The position numbers and the translations under genes are program-made. Under the pieces are notes generated by a model. That model ran no database searches and was not told the DNA's origin. It saw only the letters and a program-made list of their open reading frames with translations. A stretch of DNA of 64,000 nucleotides from Caballeronia turbans (lineage in GTDB: Bacteria > Pseudomonadota > Gammaproteobacteria > Burkholderiales > Burkholderiaceae): NCBI GenBank assembly GCA_001544655.2, contig FCOD02000007.1:240476-304475 (forward strand). The letters are read 5' to 3'. Positions 36,914-45,478 of the stretch are shown here, piece by piece. The stretch's first letter is position 1. Every line of letters begins with the position of its first letter.

Positions 36914-37390
36914 TCAGCGCTTGTCGTGCCCCGGTACGGCACGCGCGCCGACGAGCGGATTGAAGGCCGCGCGCTTCGGCTCCGGTGCTTGTTCGCTTTT
37001 CTTGGCGGGACGGGTCTTGGAACGCGATGACGTATCGCCGCCTAGCTGACTGAGCAGGTCTTCGTCGTCTTCCGCTTTCGGTTCTTCGTCGTCTGCCGAC
37101 GACGATTCGCCGCCCGCAAGATGCGCGACGACCGACATGAAGTCCTTCCTCGCATTCTTCAGCGCGCGCCCCGGCATCATGACGAGCACCACGGCTTCGT
37201 GCACGGAATGGCCATCCACGGTTCGCAGCGCGGCATCCTCGTTCCAGTCGATGCCGCTATCCGCATAAGCCGCAACCACGTGATGCAATACGGCAGGCGA
37301 CATCACACCTGCGTCATAGAGACCAACGATCTGCCGTTCCGCGAGCGCAAAATAGCTCTTTGCTTCCCGAGTCGGCTTCTTCGCGGCCAT
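36914..37390 (-). CDS. Hypothetical protein, 158 residues
   Basis: N-terminal half is a folded, helical region (REAKSYFALAERQIVGLYD, LHHVVAAYADSGIDWNEDA, VHEAVVLVMMPG); the C-terminal half is an acidic then basic low-complexity tail (SSSADDEEPKAEDDEDLL ... KTRPAKKSEQAPEPKRA). The ATG immediately follows the TGA of the sugar dehydrogenase gene, so both are one transcript. No family recognised. Its stop and that of the kinase share the palindrome CTGAACGCGTTCAG (36904-36917). Confidence 0.7.
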   Translation of the reverse strand: MAAKKPTREAKSYFALAERQIVGLYDAGVMSPAVLHHVVAAYADSGIDWNEDAALRTVDGHSVHEAVVLVMMPGRALKNARKDFMSVVAHLAGGESSSADDEEPKAEDDEDLLSQLGGDTSSRSKTRPAKKSEQAPEPKRAAFNPLVGARAVPGHDKR

Positions 37391-38722
37391 TCACTTCGTG
37401 GCGGGCGCGACCCGCCATACCGTGTTGCCTACATCGTCGGCGACGAGCAACGCGCCTTTGCGATCCACCGCGACGCCGACAGGCCGCCCGAGCGCATGGC
37501 CATCCGACGATAGAAAGCCCGTCAGGACATCTTCGGGCGGACCCGAAGGCTTGCCGTTGTCGAACGGCACGAAGATGACCTTGTAGCCGCTTCTCGGCTT
37601 GCGATTCCACGACCCGTGCTGACCGATGAACGCCCCGTTGCGATAACGCTCCGGAAACGCGTTGCCGTCGTAGAACGCGAGCCCGAGCGAAGCCGTGTGC
37701 GCGCCGAGCGCATAGTCGGGCACGATCGACGATTGCACGAGATCCGCGCGCTGCGGCTTCACGCGGTCATCGACATGCTGGCCGTAATAGCTGTATGGCC
37801 AGCCATAAAACGCGCCATCCCTTACCGACGTCAGATAGTCCGGCACGAGTTCGTTGCCGAGTTCGTCGCGCTCGTTCACGACCGTCCACAGCGCGCCGCT
37901 CTGCGGCTGCCACGACATGCCGTTCGGATTGCGCAAGCCCGTTGCGAACAGACGCGCCTGTTTCGATTCGATATCCACTTCCATGATCGCCGCGCGGCCG
38001 TTCTCGGCGTCGATGCCGTTCTCCGCCGCGTTGCTGTTCGAACCGACCGTCACATACAGCTTCTTGCCGTCGCGGCTCGCGAGGATGTTCTTGGTCCAGT
38101 GATGATTGATTTCGCCCGCTGGCAAGTCCATGAACTTCTCGCCGGGCGTCGAGATTTGCGTCGCGCCGTTTTCGTACTTGAAGCGCAGGATCGCATCGGT
38201 ATCCGCAACATAGAGTTCATCGCCGACGAGCGCCATGCCGAAGGGCGAATGCAGTTTGTCGATGAACACGGTGCGTGTTTCGGCGACGCCATCGCCGTCG
38301 GCATCGCGCAGCAGCATGATGCGATCCGGACTTTCCACGCCGGCGCCGGCGCGTTTCTGCACCTTTTTCATCACGAAACCCTTGATGCCGGCGTGTTCGT
38401 CGTGCTGGGCGGGTGCGTTGCTTTCGGCAACGAGCACGTCGCCATTGGGCAAGGTCGCGACCCAGCGCGGATGATCGAGGCCCGCGGCAAAGGCGGTGAC
38501 GTCGAAGCCCGCGGCGGGAATGGGCTTCTGTCCTTGCGCCCACGGCCTCGCGGGCGCGATGTTGACCGTGGGCATCATCGATTTGTGCGGCGCGGGCAGC
38601 GTCGGATTCGGGCCGAACCCCTGCGCGTAATCGCCGGCGGTGGTATCGGCGGTGGCCGCGCCGCTCGCGATCATCAAGGCGAGCGCCGTCGCTCGCATAA
38701 GTAGCTTTGTTTTCGTTTTCAA
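37391..38722 (-). CDS. PQQ-dependent sugar dehydrogenase (sorbosone dehydrogenase / soluble GDH family)
   Basis: 443 residues from a TTG start with AGGAG 7 nt upstream (in-frame ATG at 38698 is the alternative). A signal peptide (about 1-25, [13 protein letters not shown]) directs it to the periplasm. Beta-propeller signatures: [60 protein letters not shown] and [20 protein letters not shown], as in sGDH/sorbosone dehydrogenases that use PQQ and Ca2+. An orphan pqqA lies about 17 kb away. Substrate not determined. Confidence 0.87.
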   Translation of the reverse strand: MKTKTKLLMRATALALMIASGAATADTTAGDYAQGFGPNPTLPAPHKSMMPTVNIAPARPWAQGQKPIPAAGFDVTAFAAGLDHPRWVATLPNGDVLVAESNAPAQHDEHAGIKGFVMKKVQKRAGAGVESPDRIMLLRDADGDGVAETRTVFIDKLHSPFGMALVGDELYVADTDAILRFKYENGATQISTPGEKFMDLPAGEINHHWTKNILASRDGKKLYVTVGSNSNAAENGIDAENGRAAIMEVDIESKQARLFATGLRNPNGMSWQPQSGALWTVVNERDELGNELVPDYLTSVRDGAFYGWPYSYYGQHVDDRVKPQRADLVQSSIVPDYALGAHTASLGLAFYDGNAFPERYRNGAFIGQHGSWNRKPRSGYKVIFVPFDNGKPSGPPEDVLTGFLSSDGHALGRPVGVAVDRKGALLVADDVGNTVWRVAPATK

Positions 38723-38753
38723 ACCTGCGCTCCTGACGAGTCGAACGTCCGGT

Positions 38754-38921
38754 TCAGCCGCCGCCGATGCCTTGCGTCACTTTGCCCGTGCCGCCGCAGG
38801 TCTCGCAGTCGGCGCCGTCGAGCTTGCCCGAGCCGTTACAGTCCGGACAGAGATCTTCGCCCGTGCCAGGCGTGCCGGGTTCGGCTTCATCGCCGGGATT
38901 GAGAGGGGGTTCCTGAGCCAT
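38754..38921 (-). CDS. DnaJ-type zinc-finger mini-protein (55 residues)
   Basis: AAGGAG precedes the ATG at 38921. A Pro/Glu-rich head is followed by [10 protein letters not shown] (C25, C28) and [10 protein letters not shown] (C39, C42), two CxxCxGxG repeats, the zinc-binding unit of the DnaJ central domain, and a GIGGG tail. It lacks J domain and substrate domain. Perhaps an accessory to disulfide or protein-folding systems; unknown. Below the size many annotators accept. Confidence 0.78.
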   Translation of the reverse strand: MAQEPPLNPGDEAEPGTPGTGEDLCPDCNGSGKLDGADCETCGGTGKVTQGIGGG

Positions 38922-39172
38922 CGATGTCTCCTTGGGGTTGCGTCATGCGTAGCGGCAGCAAGCGCCGTTCCTCATGACCTTGCAAGGCTTGCATTCGTCT
39001 GGCAGTTTTTGCACGCCCGCAGCGTACATCGCGCCGCGCCACCTTCGTACGCGCGGCTGCCGTGTCTGGTACGCGTGATGCTCGAATGTCGATGCGGCGC
39101 GAGCCGCGGCTTTCACCACTGCAACGTCATTACGCGTCTTCGATGCGCGATGACACAGCCAGGAGGGCTTTT

Positions 39173-39355
39173 ATGAGCGGAAATCAAAAGCAAACGGGCA
39201 ATCAGCCGTCTACGCCCAATCAATCGAACCCGTCACACCGGCAGCATGGCCAACAGGAAAAATCGCCGGGGCAGCCGCAACAGGATCAGCAATCCGGTCA
39301 GCGGCAGCAGAACCAGCCGTTGCCGCAGCATCAGGGCGGCCAGCGGCAACCTTGA
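39173..39355 (+). CDS. Gln/Pro-rich low-complexity small protein
   Basis: 60 residues from the ATG at 39173, with AGGAGGGCTTTT upstream; the frame extends further 5' without an RBS. Composition is almost entirely Gln, Asn, Pro, Gly and Ser (QPQQDQQSGQRQQNQPLPQH), hence predicted disordered. Similar hydrophilin-like proteins occur in Burkholderia and may protect against desiccation or heat; this is only a compositional inference. Confidence 0.55.
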   Translation: MSGNQKQTGNQPSTPNQSNPSHRQHGQQEKSPGQPQQDQQSGQRQQNQPLPQHQGGQRQP

Positions 39356-39403
39356 TCGTTCTGGAGAAGTGGCAGGAAGCAATGCGCGCGGTTTCGTTTC
39401 GAC

Positions 39404-39437
39404 GAGGCCGCGCGCGATCGTTTTCGGGCCTCTTTTT
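39404..39437 (+). terminator. Likely Rho-independent terminator
   Basis: GAGGCC (39404-39409) pairs with GGCCTC (39427-39432), followed by TTTTT. The loop is long (17 nt) and GC-rich. Located between the convergent Gln-rich and DUF3175 genes. Confidence 0.5.
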
Positions 39438-39814
39438 CAGGGCTTGCGTCCGAATGCCTCGCGCAGACGTTTTTTTGCGCGCTCGAGCGTGCTCTTGCGC
39501 GACTTGGGCAGATTGCGTCCCGCGCGATTGATATAGAAGTTGAGCATCGACATGGCCGATTGAAACGGCGAGCCTTTGCGTCGCGTACTGCGTGTCGATG
39601 ACCGTTTGAGCGAATCCGCGATTTCCTGCGCATTGCCTGTCTTGAAGATATCGCGCTGAATATCCATTGCATCGCTCGTTTCCATCACATGATGTGACCA
39701 GCGATGCGTGGAACGCGCCGGCTTCTTGCGGGCACTCCCGAGCGAATGCCTTTGCCGCGTGCTGGGCCGCTTGCCGCTGCTTGTCTTCTTCGATGGGGTT
39801 TTGCTCGTTGCCAT
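39437..39814 (-). CDS. DUF3175 domain protein
   Basis: 125 residues from the ATG at 39814 (GAGG 7 nt upstream; ATG 39820 is also in frame). The N-terminal 35 residues are Lys/Arg/Ser-rich. The conserved part reads SHHVMETSDAMDIQRDIFKTGNAQEIADSLKRSS and SPFQSAMSMLNFYINRAGRNL (here in separate stretches), matching DUF3175. Highly basic, so DNA- or RNA-binding is possible. Forms a tail-to-head run with the UDG gene. Confidence 0.8.
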   Translation of the reverse strand: MATSKTPSKKTSSGKRPSTRQRHSLGSARKKPARSTHRWSHHVMETSDAMDIQRDIFKTGNAQEIADSLKRSSTRSTRRKGSPFQSAMSMLNFYINRAGRNLPKSRKSTLERAKKRLREAFGRKP

Positions 39815-39823
39815 AGTCATACC

Positions 39824-40447
39824 TCAACGCTCTTTCCGATGATGCGTGGCGAGTCTATGCGCCTCGCGCAACGCGTCGACGATAGCCACGTAGGCGCGCT
39901 CGCGCGTTTCGGGATCGGGCGCCCGCAACGCGAACGAAGGGTGATAGGTCGCGACGATTGCATGGCCTTCGTGCTCGATCGCCTGTCCCATCGACGCCTG
40001 CAATGTCGCTTTCGAATCGCGCATCACGGACTTGAGCGCGGTCGAGCCGAGCGCGACGATCACCTTCGGCCCGACATCACCCGTCTCGCGATCGAGCCAA
40101 TAGCGGCATGCGTCGATCTCGCGCTGCGCGGGTGTCTTGTGCAATCGCCGCTTGCCGCGCGGCTCCCACTTGAAGTGCTTCACGGCATTCGTCACGTAGA
40201 CCTCCCTGCGTGCGACGCCGGCTTCTTCGAGCGCACGATCGAGCATCGCGCCCGCCGGCCCGACGAAAGGCTTGCCCTGCAAGTCCTCCTGATCGCCGGG
40301 CTGCTCGCCGACGATCATGATCGGCGCGTGACGCGGGCCTTTGCCGGGGACCGCTTGCGTCGCATGTTCCCAGAGCGCGCAGCGGCGGCATTCGTCCAGC
40401 GACTCGGGAGCCTGATCCGGTTCGACGCCGGGCTGCTTCGTGGCCAT
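39824..40447 (-). CDS. udgX: UdgX-type uracil-DNA glycosylase
   Basis: 207 residues. Family 4/UdgX features: GEQPGDQEDLQGKPFVGPAG (residues 47 on), CRRC (C20, C23) as Fe-S ligands with C114, and THPS-equivalent ATYHPSFAL. The diagnostic UdgX loop KRRIH appears as KRRLH (residues 99-103), keeping the histidine that forms the covalent, irreversible bond to abasic DNA in Mycobacterium smegmatis UdgX. It should therefore bind uracil-DNA covalently rather than turn over. Followed closely by DUF3175. Confidence 0.88.
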   Translation of the reverse strand: MATKQPGVEPDQAPESLDECRRCALWEHATQAVPGKGPRHAPIMIVGEQPGDQEDLQGKPFVGPAGAMLDRALEEAGVARREVYVTNAVKHFKWEPRGKRRLHKTPAQREIDACRYWLDRETGDVGPKVIVALGSTALKSVMRDSKATLQASMGQAIEHEGHAIVATYHPSFALRAPDPETRERAYVAIVDALREAHRLATHHRKER

Positions 40448-40456
40448 GTCGGTTTC

Positions 40457-42016
40457 TCAAGCGTTCGCGACGCGCCGCGCGTCATCGAGCGTGAGCGGCT
40501 CGCGCATCGCTTCGGCGAGACGGCATACCGCGGTTTCGTGTTCGCATGCGATCACCGCGCCCACGCGTCCGTCTTTCATCAGGTAGGCAATGAAATGCTG
40601 CGCATCGAGATCGCCGTCTATTTTAATGCTATCCGGCTTCTCGACATGCCCGAGATAGTCGAAGGTCTTCTCGTAGTGGAACGTCCAGAAGTAGGGCACG
40701 CCGACATATTCCCGCGCGCTGCCCGCCATGTTGTAGGCGGCGACACGCGCATGTTGTTGCGCCACGCGCCAGTGCTCGATGCGCAGTCGCTGATCCGAGC
40801 GCGGCAGGGGAAAGCGCGCGATATCGCCGGCGGCGTATAACGCGGGCGCGGCGAGCATGGTTGCGTCGACGTCGACGCCTCCATCGTCCGCGAGCGCGAG
40901 GCCCGACAGAAACGACGTCGCCGGCTCGACGCCCGTGCCCGCGATGACGACATCGGCCGCGACCTTGCCGCCCGAATCGAGGATCACTTCGCTGACTGCA
41001 CCATCGCCTGCGAATGCGCTGATGCGCGCATTCATATGAAACGTCACGCCGTTCTTTTCGTGCAACGATCTGAACATCTCGCCGATGCGCTCGCCGAACT
41101 GCCTGGCAAACGGCGTCTTCCCCGGCGCGACGACGGTCACGTCGATTTCGCGCTTCCTCAGACACGAAGCCACTTCCAGCCCGATGAAACTCGCCCCCAC
41201 GATCACCACGTGCTTGCATCCTTCGAGCGATGCGAGAATCGCGCGTGCATCCTCGCGCGTGCGCAGCAGATGCACATGCTCGAGTTCTGCGCCGGGAATA
41301 TCGAGTGGCTTCGGAACGCCGCCGGTGCACACGAGCGCAGCTTCGTATTCGATCTTCTGTCCGTTCGCGAGCTCGGCGCGCTTCTCCTTCGGATCGAGAC
41401 GAACGGCCTGCGATTCGATGCGTTCGATATCGTGCTTCGCGAAGAAATCGTCGTCGAGCAGCGGCGGGACTTCATCGGGCGGCATGTCGCCTGCGAGTGT
41501 GAACTTGCTGAGCGACGTGCGATCGTAGGGCTCGCGCGCGTCGTCGCCTGCAAGCACGATGCGTCCGTCGAAGCCCGCTTCGCGCAGCGCCGAGCATGCG
41601 GCCGCGCCCGCTGCGCCCGCGCCGACGACGAGCATGGTCCGGCTCGCGTTCGTCTGCTTCTTCGAGACGTCACCGCTGTCGATGGCTTGCGCGGACACGT
41701 ACACGTCGCCGTCCCTTATCGTGGCTTCGTAGCGTGTCAACGCTTTCAGCGGCGGCGGCTCGACGAGACTGCCGTCGCGCACCTCGAACGTGCCCTTGTG
41801 CCAGGGACACACAATGCGCCCGTTGCAGATCGCGCCTTCATCGAGCGGGCCGCCCGCATGGGGACATTGCGCGGTATAGGCGCGCACGTCGTCGCCGTCG
41901 CGCACGAGCAGGATGGGGATTTCCTTCGCGTCGTCGCCGGCTTTGACGCATACGCGTGTGCCGCGCTCGATGGAAAGATCCTCAAAGCGCGCGACTTTAT
42001 TCAGGGTGGGGGACAT
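40457..42016 (-). CDS. Rieske [2Fe-2S]/FAD pyridine nucleotide-disulfide oxidoreductase (AIFM3-like)
   Basis: 519 residues from the ATG at 42016 (CGGAGAGTGCG upstream). An N-terminal Rieske domain carries C51-P-H53 and C70-P-W-H73; then an FAD/NAD oxidoreductase with LVVGAGAAGAAACSAL, VVIVGASFIGLEVASCL and ALYAAGDIARFPL. Such fusions act as ferredoxin reductases or NADH-dependent redox partners. The stop lies 9 bp from the UDG start, so both are probably co-transcribed. Confidence 0.9.
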   Translation of the reverse strand: MSPTLNKVARFEDLSIERGTRVCVKAGDDAKEIPILLVRDGDDVRAYTAQCPHAGGPLDEGAICNGRIVCPWHKGTFEVRDGSLVEPPPLKALTRYEATIRDGDVYVSAQAIDSGDVSKKQTNASRTMLVVGAGAAGAAACSALREAGFDGRIVLAGDDAREPYDRTSLSKFTLAGDMPPDEVPPLLDDDFFAKHDIERIESQAVRLDPKEKRAELANGQKIEYEAALVCTGGVPKPLDIPGAELEHVHLLRTREDARAILASLEGCKHVVIVGASFIGLEVASCLRKREIDVTVVAPGKTPFARQFGERIGEMFRSLHEKNGVTFHMNARISAFAGDGAVSEVILDSGGKVAADVVIAGTGVEPATSFLSGLALADDGGVDVDATMLAAPALYAAGDIARFPLPRSDQRLRIEHWRVAQQHARVAAYNMAGSAREYVGVPYFWTFHYEKTFDYLGHVEKPDSIKIDGDLDAQHFIAYLMKDGRVGAVIACEHETAVCRLAEAMREPLTLDDARRVANA

Positions 42017-42092
42017 CGCACTCTCCGGTGGCTGAAGCAACAGGCCATGCGAAGAGCGCGAAGCAATTATCGGACCGCGAGAAAACGCGTGA

Positions 42093-42917
42093 TCAAAGCG
42101 CTTCGGTCACCGCGCGCAGAAACTGCCGCGTGCGCTCATGCTGCGGCGCGGAGAAGAACTGCTGCGGCGGCGCCTGCTCGATGATCTTGCCTTGCGAGAA
42201 GAAGCACACGCGATCGGCGAAGTCTTTGGCAAAGCCCATCTGGTGCGTGACCATCAGCATCGTCAGACTATGTTCTTCGCCGAGCCGGCGAATCACAGTG
42301 AGCACTTCGCCGCACAGTTCAGGATCGAGCGCGGAGGTCACTTCGTCGAAGAGCATGATCTTCGGGCGCATTGCGAGCGCGCGAGCAATCGCTACGCGCT
42401 GCTGCTGTCCGCCCGACAACTGCGACGGATAGTGATCGCACTTTTCGGAAAGACCGACCATCGAAAGCAGGTCGCGCCCTCGCTCGGTCGCTTCTTTCTT
42501 CGATAATCCGAGCACGCTCATCGGCGCTTCGATGACATTCGCAAGCGCGCTCATGTGCGGAAAGAGATTGAAGCTCTGAAACACCATGCCGATCTTGCTG
42601 CGCACCTGGCGAACATGTCGCGGCGATGCGGGCACGAGCTTGCCGCCGCGCATTTCGTGCGTGAGCGGTTCACCGTCCACGTCGATGACGCCATCGGTGA
42701 GCGGGTCCAGCGTCATCAACACGCGCAAAAGCGTGGACTTGCCCGAGCCGCTCGGCCCGATGATCGCCACCTTTTCGTTCCGGGCGACATCGAGGTCGAG
42801 GCCGTCGAGCACGGTGAGCGCGCCATAGCGCTTGGTGACGTTGCGAAAGCGCACCATGGGCGTGGTCGCGCTGGCGTCGGCCGCTGCGCCGAGCGCCGGG
42901 TCGAGGTCTCGTTTCAT
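42093..42917 (-). CDS. ehuA: Ectoine/hydroxyectoine ABC importer, ATPase
   Basis: 274 residues from the ATG at 42917 (AGGAG, spacing 6; ATG 42938 has no RBS). Walker A GPSGSGKSTLL, signature LSGGQQQRVAIAR, Walker B IMLFDEVTSALDPEL, H-loop MVTHQMGFA: a polar-amino-acid-uptake (PAAT) ATPase. Last gene of the ehuBCDA unit. Assignment to ectoine relies on its place beside enuR and the doe/eut genes. Confidence 0.88.
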   Translation of the reverse strand: MKRDLDPALGAAADASATTPMVRFRNVTKRYGALTVLDGLDLDVARNEKVAIIGPSGSGKSTLLRVLMTLDPLTDGVIDVDGEPLTHEMRGGKLVPASPRHVRQVRSKIGMVFQSFNLFPHMSALANVIEAPMSVLGLSKKEATERGRDLLSMVGLSEKCDHYPSQLSGGQQQRVAIARALAMRPKIMLFDEVTSALDPELCGEVLTVIRRLGEEHSLTMLMVTHQMGFAKDFADRVCFFSQGKIIEQAPPQQFFSAPQHERTRQFLRAVTEAL

Positions 42918-42990
42918 CTGCTGCTCCTGGAGTTGCATTACCGTGCGCCGTCCAGCGGGGTCTGAGTGGTCGATACGCGATGCTGAACCA

Positions 42991-43659
42991 TCATGGCAGC
43001 CTCACGCGCCGTTCGAGATGACGCACGCCCGAAGCGAACGTCACGCTGATGATGAGAAAGAAGATCCCGGTCATGGTGATCGGCTCGAGATAGCGGAACG
43101 TCTCGGAGCCGATGTTCTTCGCCTGCTGCATCAGTTCGACGACGGTGATCGCGGAGAGCACCGGCGTGTCCTTGAACATCGCGACGAGATAGTTGCCGAG
43201 TGCGGGAATCACCGGGCGAATCGCCTGCGGCAGAACCACGCCGGTATATGTGCGCCACGGCGAGAGCGACAGCGCGCACGATGCTTCCCACTGTCCGCGC
43301 GCGACGCCGTTGAGCCCCGCGCGATACACCTCGGACACGTAGCACGCATAGTGCACCGCGATGCCGAGCGTGCCGGCCGTCAGCGCGGACATCGTAAAGC
43401 CATAGAGCGGCGCGACATAGAAGAGCACGTACACCTGGATCAGCAGCGGCGTGCTGCGAATGAACTCGATGAAGAACGCGGTCGTCCTGGCGAGCGGCGC
43501 GAATTCGCTGCGTCGCATGATCGCGAGCACGAGGCCGAGCACGAGCGCAATCGCGAAGCCGACAAGCGTGATGCCGATCGTGTAGGTCGCCGCGCGCGCG
43601 AGTTCGGGCAGGATATGCAGCGCGTATTTCACATCGAAGAGTTGACCCAGCGATGTCAT
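42991..43659 (-). CDS. ehuD: Ectoine/hydroxyectoine ABC importer, permease
   Basis: 222 residues, about five TM segments, typical HisM/GlnP-type permease. The motif GVARGQWEASCALSLSPWRT matches the EAA loop of amino-acid permeases, and VVLPQAIRPVIPALGN follows. It starts in a 4-nt overlap with ehuC. Confidence 0.88.
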   Translation of the reverse strand: MTSLGQLFDVKYALHILPELARAATYTIGITLVGFAIALVLGLVLAIMRRSEFAPLARTTAFFIEFIRSTPLLIQVYVLFYVAPLYGFTMSALTAGTLGIAVHYACYVSEVYRAGLNGVARGQWEASCALSLSPWRTYTGVVLPQAIRPVIPALGNYLVAMFKDTPVLSAITVVELMQQAKNIGSETFRYLEPITMTGIFFLIISVTFASGVRHLERRVRLP

Positions 43660-44339
43660 GATGCAGCCCCCGGGACAGTGCGGCGAATGGCGACATGACT
43701 GCTTACGCGCCGTTCGAACACGCGCATGACGGCGACGATCACCTGCGCAAGCACGAAGTAGATGAGAAGCGTGAGTCCGAAGACTTCCGCCGTCTTGAAG
43801 GTCGCCTCGTCCAGCTGGCGCGCGCGGAACGTGAGGTCCGAGAGCGTGATCAGCGAGACGAGCGAGGTGCCTTTCAGAAGCTCGATCATCAGGTTGGTCG
43901 CGGGCGGCAGCGCGTTGATCATCGCCTGCGGCAGCACGATGCGGCGCAGCCGCGCGGCCGCGGGCATGTTCAGCGCCAGCGCCGCTTCATATTGCCCGCC
44001 GGGCACGGAGCGCAGCGCGCCGCGCAGGATCTCCGAGCCATAGGCGCCGTAGTGCAGTCCGAGACCGACGATCGCGACGGTGAAAGGCGTCAGTTGCACG
44101 TTGAAGGGCGGCAGCGGCAGCACGAAGAAGAGCCAGAATAGCTGCACCAGCAACGACGTGCCGCGAAACACCTCGACATAGACATTGCCGGCCCAGCGCA
44201 CGGCGCGGTAGGGCGCGGCGCGCAACGCCGTCGCGACACCCGCCATGACGATCGCAAGCAGGATGCTGATGACGGCGATCTGGATCGTGACGAGCGTGCC
44301 CTCCATCATCAGGGGCAAAAGCTCATTGAGGTCACTCAT
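43656..44339 (-). CDS. ehuC: Ectoine/hydroxyectoine ABC importer, permease
   Basis: 227 residues, about five TM segments. EAA-like loop RSVPGGQYEAALALNMPAAA followed by RIVLPQAMINALPPATN. GAGGAACCGTC precedes the ATG. Forms a heterodimeric permease with EhuD. Gene order ehuB-C-D-A is the usual one for the ectoine importer, here on the strand opposite to the catabolic genes. Confidence 0.88.
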   Translation of the reverse strand: MSDLNELLPLMMEGTLVTIQIAVISILLAIVMAGVATALRAAPYRAVRWAGNVYVEVFRGTSLLVQLFWLFFVLPLPPFNVQLTPFTVAIVGLGLHYGAYGSEILRGALRSVPGGQYEAALALNMPAAARLRRIVLPQAMINALPPATNLMIELLKGTSLVSLITLSDLTFRARQLDEATFKTAEVFGLTLLIYFVLAQVIVAVMRVFERRVSSHVAIRRTVPGAAS

Positions 44340-44389
44340 GACGGTTCCTCGCGAATGGATGGACGCTGCGCGTCGCTATTGAAGCCCGC

Positions 44390-45244
44390 TCAACCGGCGC
44401 ACAGCTCCGGCGCTTTCTTGGTCGTCACGTTGGACTTGTCGAAGCCGAAGGGCGCGACCGTCTTCAGGTGATCGTCGGTGCCGAGCCACTGATGCAGTTC
44501 CTTGTTGACGGCGTCGCGAAGATCCGTGTCTTCGGGGCGAAACGCGAGCGCGCCGTAACCGGTGTGCTTCGGATCGTCGTTGAACTGGCTGATCGCTTCG
44601 ACCTGCGGGCCGCCTTTTCCGGCGAGACCTTTCATCGTCAATGCGGTGCCGACCGCTGCGTCGGCGCGGCGCGCGCGCACGGCCTGCAATTGCGCGGTGG
44701 TGTCCGGAACCTGCAGGATCTGGTCGTCCTTGATGCCGGCCTGGCGCGCATAACCGAGTTCGGCCGTCCCTGCCATCACAGCAAGTTTCGTGTCCGGTTG
44801 CTTTGCGACATCGGCATAGCTGTGCAGGTTTTTCGGATTGCCCTTCATCGTCAGCAGCGTGTCGGGAATCTGGTATTGCGGATCGGCGAACGCCACTTGC
44901 TTGCAACGTTCCGGCGTGATGTACATGCCCGCCGCGATCACATCGAAGCGCCCGGCCTTCAGGCCCGGTATCAGCGCGCCCCATTCGGTGAGCACCGCAT
45001 CGACCTTCTTCACGCCGAGCTTGGCGAACACTTTCTTCGCGATCTCGGGCGATTCGCCGGTCACGGTGCCATCGGGCGTCGTGTAGGCGAAAGGCGTTTC
45101 GTTCGCATAGCCGATACGCACCTCGCCGGTGCGCTGGATGCGCTGCAACGTGGTTTCCGCGCTCGCGCTCGTGGCATAGGCGGCAAGGCTAGCTGCCGCG
45201 ACGCACGCTGCTGCCAGCATTCCAGACAGTCGCTTCGTGTTCAT
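44390..45244 (-). CDS. ehuB: Ectoine/hydroxyectoine-binding periplasmic protein
   Basis: 284 residues. Signal peptide of about 29 residues (ending TSASA). Family 3 solute-binding protein: GEVRIGYANETPFAYTTPDG, then VDAVLTEWGALIPGLKAGRF and DVIAAGMYITPERCKQVAFA. The start at 45244 has GGGAACGAT upstream; the frame is open another 540 codons 5', but that part is only antisense to enuR. Shares its upstream region with enuR. Confidence 0.9.
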   Translation of the reverse strand: MNTKRLSGMLAAACVAAASLAAYATSASAETTLQRIQRTGEVRIGYANETPFAYTTPDGTVTGESPEIAKKVFAKLGVKKVDAVLTEWGALIPGLKAGRFDVIAAGMYITPERCKQVAFADPQYQIPDTLLTMKGNPKNLHSYADVAKQPDTKLAVMAGTAELGYARQAGIKDDQILQVPDTTAQLQAVRARRADAAVGTALTMKGLAGKGGPQVEAISQFNDDPKHTGYGALAFRPEDTDLRDAVNKELHQWLGTDDHLKTVAPFGFDKSNVTTKKAPELCAG

Positions 45245-45384
45245 ATCGTTCCCGTAGTGATGGTTTTTCAAGCGTGATCGAGTAGGCCATCCGATGGCGC
45301 GAATGCGCGAATCACCGAGAAAACCCTTATCCCGCAGGGCTTTGAATCGACTCGCAGCGCAGCCACCGACGCAGAATACAAAGC

Positions 45385-45415
45385 CATATATTTGTTCCGA
45401 TTGCTCTAGGACAAT
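45385..45415. promoter_or_regulatory. Divergent ehuB/enuR control region with candidate EnuR site
   Basis: CTAGGACAAT (45406-45415) is shared with the eutB upstream region. On the minus strand it forms TTGTCC, a -35-like element 18 bp before TATATG (45385-45390), so a repressor bound here would block ehuB. TTGTTCC (45392-45398) gives an imperfect inverted copy. Confidence 0.5.
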
Positions 45416-45478
45416 TATTTTCACGCGCGCTTTTGCGCCACTATTGCGCATGGAACCAGGCATGCGAGGAGCAGGCAC

